Origin: a virus
Virus record (IMG/VR): IMGVR_UViG_3300047994_000632
Coordinates: 1-28,879 of that record
Length of the DNA stretch: 28,879 bases
Strand: one strand, 5' to 3'
In this document: in pieces, positions 22,902 through 28,879 of the stretch
Numbering within the stretch: position 1 is the first letter of the stretch
Layout of the letters: every line of letters begins with the position of its first letter
The notes under the pieces: model-generated
The model's database searches: none
What the model was told of the DNA's origin: nothing
The model's input: only the letters and a program-made list of their open reading frames with translations
Program-made: the position numbers and the translations under genes

Positions 22902-25054
22902 TGGACTTCCGCCAAGATCCGCAGTTCGACAACATCACCGCCCAGCTTGAGCAAAGCCGCGGCTTGCCTCGGGGCTTGCTGTCAGCGCTGGTTGGCACTG
23001 AGAGCACTGGCAATCCAAACGCGGTGTCGCCGGCTGGTGCTCATGGCCTGACTCAGTTCATGCCAGCTACGGCGCAGCAGTACAACGTGAACACGAGCGA
23101 TCCAGTCGATTCGCTGCGTGGCACCGCCGACTACCTGCAAGACCTGACGCACCAATACGGCGGGAACTTGAAGGCGGCACTTGCACACTACAACGGTGGC
23201 GCGGCCAATGCGCAGTACCAAGTCGATGGCACCGTGCCGCCTGCGTCGAAGGTGTCGGCGCAGAACTTCCAGACCAATCAGAACTACGTCAACGGCATCG
23301 TGGCCGCGCTGCCAGCGTCTGAGGTGTCGGCAGCGAACCAGGGCATGTCGGTCGATCAGGTGAACTCGATGGTTGCCAAGCTTGCATCCCAAGGCGCGAC
23401 GCCTGTTCGCATCGTGTCCGACCTGATGCGCAATCCACTGACCGCCCAGCTCGTGGCCCAAGGGAAGGCCCAGGGTGACTCGGTGGACACCATCGTGACC
23501 AATCTCGGTGGCGAACCGCTCGCGAAGATCAAGGCGGCGCAAGCAAAGGTGAGTGCTCAAGGCTTCTTCACGAACCTGGGCCAAGGTGCATCGCAAGCGG
23601 TGGACGACCTGGGCCAAGGTGCCAAGCAGCTCGGTGCACGCATCACCGGCAATGACGCAAAGCTCGCAACACTTCAGCAAGCGCAGCGAGAGGCAGAAGC
23701 CGATCCAGAGCGCCAAGCCCTGGGCAACACCTGGGGCGCGAACATTGGCAAGCTCGGCGTCGATGCGGTGCCATACGCGCTGGCCGCTGCCGGAACCGCT
23801 GCGGCACCTGAGATTGGCCTACCAGCCATCGCGGCGATCAACGCTGGCGTTGGCGGCACTCAGGGCGCGCTGACCCCAACGACGGGTGACGGTCAGTTCG
23901 GCAAGAACGTCGCGCTGTCTGCGGCACTGGCGGCTGCGCCGATTGCCGGCGTCAGTGGTGCTGGCAAGGTGATGGACATGATGCCGGCCGTCCTTGGTGG
24001 TGGCGCTGAGAAGGTTGCGGCTCGCACCGCAGCAGCCGACGCGCTGCGCGCTCAAGGCCTGCCAGTGAATGCGATTACGCTGACCGACGCCGGCAAGAAC
24101 ATCGCCTCACACATTCCCGACAACGCGTCGATCACCGCATTCCGCGAGGCGTCAGACAAGACCATTGCCGGCAAGGTCGCAGATGGCCTGGGCATCGGCG
24201 GCTATACCGGCCCGATTGACTCGGAGATGCTGAACAAGGCACGGCCAGTGATCAAGCAGGCCCTCGATGACGCCACGAACGTCAGCGTCACGCTGCCATC
24301 GTCGCTGAAGACCGATCTGCAAGGTCTGCTCAGCAGCGCGAAGAATCCGCTGACTGAGGGCATCGCGACCAACAGCACTGTGCAGCAGGCAGCTGCGAAC
24401 TTGATCAAGGCGACCGACGCTGGCACCGCAGTGTCTGGGCGCCAGCTTCAAGACCTTGCGTCCGAGCTGAAGGCCGTAGCTTCCAATCCAGCGGCATCAG
24501 CGACCGAGCGGCAGACGGCAGGCCAGATGGTCGGCAAGGTCAACAACGTCCTGACCACGGCCATGACGCCAGACCAAGCCGCTGCATTCAACGCCGCGAA
24601 TCGGCAGTACGCGAACCTAAAGGCCGTTGAAAAGATGGTCACCGCATCGAACGACACCGGCTTCGTGACGCCACGGCAGATGCTCATTGCGGTGAAGAAC
24701 GGTCGCTTCAAGTCTTCGTTCCTGCAAGGCGAGGCGCCATTCCAAGAGCTGTCAGGTGCGGCGATGGATGCGCTTGGCCCAGCGAACGGCAAGGGCCTCG
24801 CCGACGTGCTTGGCCGTTCGATGGGTGGACACGACCTAACAACCGCGATGGCTTTGGAGCCGACCAAGGCGCTGCCATATTGGGCTGCGAAAAAGCTTGC
24901 CTCGGTGATCGCAGGCAAGGCCCTGACCAGCGAGAACCCAACGGTGGTGAAGCTGCTGACGGGCGTTTCAGGGAAGCCAGGGACGATGAATGCGGCCCAA
25001 CGACAGTACATCGCCCAAGCTCTCGGTGGAACGCTCGCGAGCGAGCAGAACTGA
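22901..25054 (+). CDS. Ejection protein with lytic transglycosylase domain
   Basis: This is a 717-residue protein with an N-terminal SLT-type lytic transglycosylase domain (about 15-105). Catalytic Glu34 lies in Val-Gly-Thr-Glu-Ser, the 'AGAHGLTQFMP' motif is at about 45-55, and His-Tyr-Asn-Gly-Gly is at 96-100. The enzyme cleaves peptidoglycan locally as phage DNA enters. The remaining 600 residues are Ala-rich helices with a Gly/Ala hydrophobic segment around 285-310, typical of large internal virion proteins. The start overlaps the preceding stop (TGATG). This is a virion-associated hydrolase and should not be mistaken for the lysis endolysin. Confidence 0.85.
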   Translation: MDFRQDPQFDNITAQLEQSRGLPRGLLSALVGTESTGNPNAVSPAGAHGLTQFMPATAQQYNVNTSDPVDSLRGTADYLQDLTHQYGGNLKAALAHYNGGAANAQYQVDGTVPPASKVSAQNFQTNQNYVNGIVAALPASEVSAANQGMSVDQVNSMVAKLASQGATPVRIVSDLMRNPLTAQLVAQGKAQGDSVDTIVTNLGGEPLAKIKAAQAKVSAQGFFTNLGQGASQAVDDLGQGAKQLGARITGNDAKLATLQQAQREAEADPERQALGNTWGANIGKLGVDAVPYALAAAGTAAAPEIGLPAIAAINAGVGGTQGALTPTTGDGQFGKNVALSAALAAAPIAGVSGAGKVMDMMPAVLGGGAEKVAARTAAADALRAQGLPVNAITLTDAGKNIASHIPDNASITAFREASDKTIAGKVADGLGIGGYTGPIDSEMLNKARPVIKQALDDATNVSVTLPSSLKTDLQGLLSSAKNPLTEGIATNSTVQQAAANLIKATDAGTAVSGRQLQDLASELKAVASNPAASATERQTAGQMVGKVNNVLTTAMTPDQAAAFNAANRQYANLKAVEKMVTASNDTGFVTPRQMLIAVKNGRFKSSFLQGEAPFQELSGAAMDALGPANGKGLADVLGRSMGGHDLTTAMALEPTKALPYWAAKKLASVIAGKALTSENPTVVKLLTGVSGKPGTMNAAQRQYIAQALGGTLASEQN

Positions 25055-25064
25055 CACACCTTTG

Positions 25065-25095
25065 TAAATAGACCTCAAGCATGAAGCATGAGGTC
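25065..25095 (+). promoter_or_regulatory. TAAATA element plus ribosome-site hairpin (site I)
   Basis: TAAATA (25065-25070) is followed at once by GACCTCA (25071-25077), an 11-nt loop and TGAGGTC (25089-25095), a perfect 7-bp stem. The right arm contains the GAGG ribosome site 7 nt before the tail-fibre ATG at 25101. It is the clearest case of an element whose hairpin would block translation unless the transcript starts within the stem. Confidence 0.55.
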
Positions 25096-25100
25096 TCCGC

Positions 25101-27353
25101 ATGGCGCGCAATGGCAGTGGCACGGCAATCCCGCCTGTCTCAGTAAACCCGGTTGCACCGGGAACCGTGATCACCAGCAATTGGGCGAACACGACGATCA
25201 CCGACACCTACAACGAGCTGACCAACAGTCTGCCGCGTGATGGTCAGGCGCCGATGCTGGCGCCGCTCAAAGTCATCGATGGCTCGAACACGATCCCCGG
25301 CGTGGCCTTCAACAGCGAGTCGGCAACGGGCCTGTATCGCCCAAGCTCAGGGAATCTAGCGATCACCGTTGCAGGCGTTGAAGGCCTGCGAGTGAACAGC
25401 GGTGGCCGCACATTGGTTGCCACCACGTCTGACGACGGCTCATCGAAGCTGCAAGTGGGCGGCAATGCCGCCATCTCTGGCAACGCGACTGTTGGCGGAA
25501 CGCTTGGAGTCACAAGCAATGCCACTTTCGGTGGGACGCTGACCGTCACCGGAACGGCAACGCTGAATGGTGGTGTCAGCGGCACCGGTATCACCTCGCT
25601 CTTCGCCTCTCCACCAGCAATCGGCGGCACGGCGCCAAATGCGGGGGCATTCACGACGCTTACAGCTTCTGGTGCGACGACTCTGAACGGGACACTTGGC
25701 GGCGCTGGCTTCACAAGCTTGTTCGCGTCGCCCCCAGCTATCGGCTCCACGACTCCTAACACTGGCGCATTCTCTGGCGTGCAGCTTGGGAATTCGCAGT
25801 ACATCAGCAGCAAGACGAGCGGCGGCACCAGCACCCGCATCATCGGCATCAACGGCAGCAATGACTTCTACCTCGGTGGCATTGATGCGGCTGTTGGATC
25901 AATGTTCATTACGTCTGGCGGCACCACCCGCATGCTGATCGATAGCAATAGCAACGTCGGCATTGGGCGCACACCGTCAACAACGCTCGATATTCAAGGT
26001 TCAGGACTGAGCATTGTCCGGGTGCGCGGCGGCACTTCTAGTGGACAGGGCTCCGCGTACTACGGAACCCAAGCTGGGACCGACACGACCCTCTTTGCTC
26101 TTGGCGATTCGAGCGCCATTACTGGCGGCGCAACAAGCAGCACTGTGTCGCTGTACACCGCCAACGCGGTGCCTTTGCTTTTCCTTGTCAGCACAACCGA
26201 AAAAATGCGGCTCGATGCCAGCGGCAATCTCGGCCTCGGGGTAACGCCTAGTGGATGGTCTGGTTCAACGGCTCTTCAGTTCGGCAGCTTTGGAACGCTT
26301 GCCTACGTCGGCGCATCGCCAACTGCCGAGTTCGGCCTGAACTACTACTACAACGGTTCGAACTACGTAGCCAAGGCTTCCTGCTTCGCGCCTCGGTATG
26401 CGGTCAATGGTTCGACTGGCTCGCACGCTTGGTTCAACACCAGCGGCAACTCCGTCACTGGCGGAAGCTCGATTAGCTACACGCAGGCGATGACGCTGGA
26501 CAACAGCGGCAATCTTGGTCTTGGCATCACACCAAGCAGCTGGGGTCCGAACCGCCCGACGCTGGAATTCGGTGGCTCGACGCAGGGCACGATTGCATTC
26601 AACGGCAACAACTCCAACGGTTACGCCTTCTGGACTAACTCGTACTACGACGGCTCTTTCAACCGCTACAAGAACAACGGCTGGGCTACGCTTCTCAGCC
26701 AGCCGAGCACTGGCGGCTATACGTGGAACGTGGCCCCATCTGGAACCGCTGGTGCGGCGCTCACGTTCACCGAGGCGATGCGCCTGGATTTGAATGGCAA
26801 CTTGCTGCTGGGTGGCACATCCAATCCTTCTGGCTACAAGCAAGTGACGTACGGTGGGTCAGGGCTCGTCGTCGGCTCGGGGTCTGACTCGCCAAGCGGA
26901 GGCAAGGCGGTGTGGGTAACGCAGGACGGCGGCAGTACCTACAACGCATTTGCTTGGCAACTCAACTCTTCAAGTGGTGCTTCGCTCTTTGTCGGCAATG
27001 GCTCGAACGCTTGGAATGAAGTGCTGCGCACGACCAGTTCCGGCACATTCACATACAACGGCATCGAAGTTGGCTACCGCGATGTACCTCGCACGACTGG
27101 CGGCCTCACGCGCGGCCAGTGCTTTTCGACTGGCAGCGGTTTCACAGTCAACACCGGCCTGACAGCCGGCTCGTGCTATTCGATCTTCAACAACAGCACC
27201 TCAGCCATCACGGTCACGCAGGGCTCTGGCCTGACGCTTCGTCTTGCTGGCACGACGACCACTGGCAACCGCACCATTGCAGGCAAGGGCATGGCAACGA
27301 TCTGGGTTGAGAGTACGACCGAATACATCATGTCCGGCGCTGGGGTGACCTGA
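25101..27353 (+). CDS. Tail fibre/receptor-binding protein
   Basis: This 750-residue, Gly/Ser/Thr-rich fibrous protein contains internal repeats. Two 40-residue copies lie at 25560-25799 (each with Phe-Ala-Ser-Pro-Pro-Ala-Ile-Gly and ...Gly-Ala-Phe). Four shorter 'Met-x-Leu/Ile-Asp-x-x-x-Asn-Leu/Val-Gly/Leu' repeats occur at about 25930, 26208, 26488 and 26775. The N-terminal 50 residues (Pro-rich, 'Ile-Thr-Ser-Asn-Trp-Ala-Asn') look like the tail-attachment part, and the last 100 may form the receptor-binding tip. It would bind the host surface, probably as a trimer. Its own TAAATA-hairpin element allows separate late expression. Confidence 0.8.
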   Translation: MARNGSGTAIPPVSVNPVAPGTVITSNWANTTITDTYNELTNSLPRDGQAPMLAPLKVIDGSNTIPGVAFNSESATGLYRPSSGNLAITVAGVEGLRVNSGGRTLVATTSDDGSSKLQVGGNAAISGNATVGGTLGVTSNATFGGTLTVTGTATLNGGVSGTGITSLFASPPAIGGTAPNAGAFTTLTASGATTLNGTLGGAGFTSLFASPPAIGSTTPNTGAFSGVQLGNSQYISSKTSGGTSTRIIGINGSNDFYLGGIDAAVGSMFITSGGTTRMLIDSNSNVGIGRTPSTTLDIQGSGLSIVRVRGGTSSGQGSAYYGTQAGTDTTLFALGDSSAITGGATSSTVSLYTANAVPLLFLVSTTEKMRLDASGNLGLGVTPSGWSGSTALQFGSFGTLAYVGASPTAEFGLNYYYNGSNYVAKASCFAPRYAVNGSTGSHAWFNTSGNSVTGGSSISYTQAMTLDNSGNLGLGITPSSWGPNRPTLEFGGSTQGTIAFNGNNSNGYAFWTNSYYDGSFNRYKNNGWATLLSQPSTGGYTWNVAPSGTAGAALTFTEAMRLDLNGNLLLGGTSNPSGYKQVTYGGSGLVVGSGSDSPSGGKAVWVTQDGGSTYNAFAWQLNSSSGASLFVGNGSNAWNEVLRTTSSGTFTYNGIEVGYRDVPRTTGGLTRGQCFSTGSGFTVNTGLTAGSCYSIFNNSTSAITVTQGSGLTLRLAGTTTTGNRTIAGKGMATIWVESTTEYIMSGAGVT

Positions 27354-27796
27354 TGAGCATGCAGATGATGCTCATGGCCGGCGTCAGGCTAGTCGTCGCG
27401 CTCGATGCCAGTTCGTTCGCCGCTGCTGGCAGCACTGGCAAGCCAGCGAATGCCAAGGTGCTCTACAACGCCGATGGCACGATCACCGATGGCGGCACGG
27501 CAGTCAGCGGCGGTCACTCGTACACAGGGCCGGCCAACTGGTACTCCCCAACTACGGCGGGCGTTGGCTCGTCGTACTACATCCGTTTTACGGTTCTCAG
27601 CGATCCCAACAGTGCCTTGAATGCGAGCCTTACGTTCGGAACTATTGGCGTCCTTACGTCTGGTGCCTATGTCGCCTGTAGCGCCGGCGCCGGCCAAGTT
27701 TTCAGCGCGCAAGCAAAGGTAGAAGTCTTTGCGGATTCAGGCGGCGCTGTCCTCATCGGGACCGGCACCATCAGCTTCGACGCCGAGGGCAGCTAA
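27353..27796 (+). CDS. Small fibre-associated protein
   Basis: This is a 147-residue, Gly/Ala/Ser/Thr-rich, mostly beta protein; I recognise no family. It is translationally coupled to the fibre gene (TGATG overlap) and followed by lysis-type genes, so it may be a second tail-tip or fibre-assembly component. The Met-rich N-terminus is short and hydrophobic but not a clear signal peptide. Confidence 0.5.
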   Translation: MSMQMMLMAGVRLVVALDASSFAAAGSTGKPANAKVLYNADGTITDGGTAVSGGHSYTGPANWYSPTTAGVGSSYYIRFTVLSDPNSALNASLTFGTIGVLTSGAYVACSAGAGQVFSAQAKVEVFADSGGAVLIGTGTISFDAEGS

Positions 27797-28110
27797 TGAA
27801 CACCCACACCACCCAGTCACCATCGCAGGAGTCGTCCGCAGCGAGTGGCACCCACTACGGAAGGCGTCAGATGGACGACATGCTTGAAATCCGCGACCGC
27901 TTGGCGCGCACCGAGACCAATCACCAGAACCTGAAGGAGCAGTTCAGCGAGTTCAAGGTCGATACGCAGGGCGAGTTCAACACGCTCACCAAGAAGATTG
28001 ATTTGATGATGGAGCAGGTCGGCACGATCAAGGTCACGATTGCCCGCTACGTCGGCGGGTGCAGCGTGCTGATCTTCCTGGCCGAGCTGCTGCTCAAGAA
28101 GCTGACCTGA
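27796..28110 (+). CDS. XhlA-like coiled-coil membrane protein (lysis-associated)
   Basis: This is a 104-residue protein with a disordered N-terminus, a charged coiled coil (about 28-80) and one C-terminal transmembrane helix (about 84-100) ending in Lys-Lys. This is the layout of haemolysin XhlA-type proteins that sit beside holins. It would act at the cytoplasmic membrane in lysis, possibly as an antiholin or holin partner. One-base overlaps couple it to both neighbours. Confidence 0.6.
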   Translation: MNTHTTQSPSQESSAASGTHYGRRQMDDMLEIRDRLARTETNHQNLKEQFSEFKVDTQGEFNTLTKKIDLMMEQVGTIKVTIARYVGGCSVLIFLAELLLKKLT

Positions 28111-28337
28111 TGCTGCTCACGACCATCATCACCGAGGCCCTGAAGGACGAGTTGGGCCACTACAGCCTGACCCGCGTGGCCGAGCTGCTGGGCTACGTCA
28201 CGGCGACCGTTGTGGTGCTGAAGCTGACGTGGATGGGTGGGCTGACCAGCGAGTACTTCCTGATCTACCTCTCGACCGTTGCGACTCGTGGCGGATTGAA
28301 CAAGTTCATCGAGTCCAAGTACCGCAAAGCTGACTAA
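28110..28337 (+). CDS. Putative holin
   Basis: This is a 75-residue protein with two hydrophobic helices (about 22-41 and 46-60) and charged ends, finishing Lys-Tyr-Arg-Lys. The size, topology and position at the end of the late operon fit a class II-type holin that opens the inner membrane for endolysin. The ATG at 28110 overlaps the preceding stop (TGATG); an in-frame extension upstream is not needed. The endolysin expected nearby is not in the window, because an IS interrupts the operon 80 bp later. Confidence 0.6.
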   Translation: MLLTTIITEALKDELGHYSLTRVAELLGYVTATVVVLKLTWMGGLTSEYFLIYLSTVATRGGLNKFIESKYRKAD

Positions 28338-28392
28338 TAGCTTGCCGCGCATTTACAGTACGACACATCGAATTTGTGCTCTGGGAGGGGCT

Positions 28393-28416
28393 ATGCGGAA
28401 GGTGTTGATCGGGGCA
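28393..28416 (+). pseudogene. Phage gene truncated by IS after eight codons
   Basis: A strong ribosome site (GGGAGGGG, 28383-28390) precedes ATG at 28393. The frame reads Met-Arg-Lys-Val-Leu-Ile-Gly-Ala and then runs into TGA, which is the first triplet of the IS end. The basic-then-hydrophobic start could be a signal peptide or lipoprotein leader, as in spanins or exported endolysins, but too little remains to say. The lost gene is probably part of the lysis cassette. Confidence 0.5.

Positions 28417-28879
<463 letters not shown>

Noticed and set aside
25101-28110. Possible diversity-generating retroelement near the fibre genes
   Set aside because: Considered because BPP-1-type podoviruses carry one. 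I found no reverse transcriptase and no template/variable repeat pair here.

Overview
This window is most of the late half of a temperate podovirus-like phage, integrated as a prophage in a GC-rich Gram-negative bacterium. The clues are virion genes in packaging-head-connector-tail-ejection-fibre-lysis order, a tyrosine recombinase, several cargo genes with a different base composition, and an IS3-family insertion sequence that cuts the phage off at the right edge. The IS type and base composition suit a beta- or gammaproteobacterium (Burkholderiales- or Xanthomonadales-like); the sequence alone does not fix the species.

Layout, left to right. Positions 1-1611 hold two small minus-strand phage genes around a plus-strand trypsin-like protease. 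Positions 1612-2463 have no convincing gene but contain inverted repeats. Positions 2464-4353 carry three cargo-type genes: two small secreted proteins and a membrane-anchored coiled-coil protein. Positions 4355-4921 encode a minimal tyrosine recombinase. It is followed by about 590 bp of palindrome-rich non-coding DNA that holds candidate recombination sites. On the minus strand come a DUF4365-like nuclease (5512-6348) and an unknown small protein (6392-6781).

The late cluster then runs on the plus strand: small and large terminase, portal, FmdB-like zinc ribbon, scaffold, a small protein, major capsid protein and a small head protein, closed by a strong terminator at 13869-13898. A minus-strand two-TM membrane protein (13915-14751) interrupts the cluster. 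It resumes with a coiled-coil head protein, head-tail connector, tail nozzle-like protein, GNAT acetyltransferase, three low-complexity or internal virion proteins, a PP-loop (PAPS-reductase/DndC-like) protein, a lytic-transglycosylase ejection protein, tail fibre, fibre-associated protein, an XhlA-like protein and a holin-like protein. A further gene starts at 28393 but is cut after eight codons by the IS.

The most striking unnamed signal is a repeated TAAATA element. It occurs in seven plus-strand places, each just upstream of a late gene group, and in both places where it occurs on the minus strand it lies upstream of a minus-strand phage gene. It is usually followed at once by an RNA hairpin, and in several cases the hairpin includes the Shine-Dalgarno sequence. 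This looks like a phage-specific promoter (formally like the T4 late TATAAATA box) combined with a translational switch. A second candidate system is the minimal FimB-sized recombinase beside 12-bp perfect inverted repeats. The cargo genes (protease, DUF4365 nuclease, two-TM protein, membrane coiled-coil protein) are plausible anti-phage or superinfection-exclusion functions, but that is inference.
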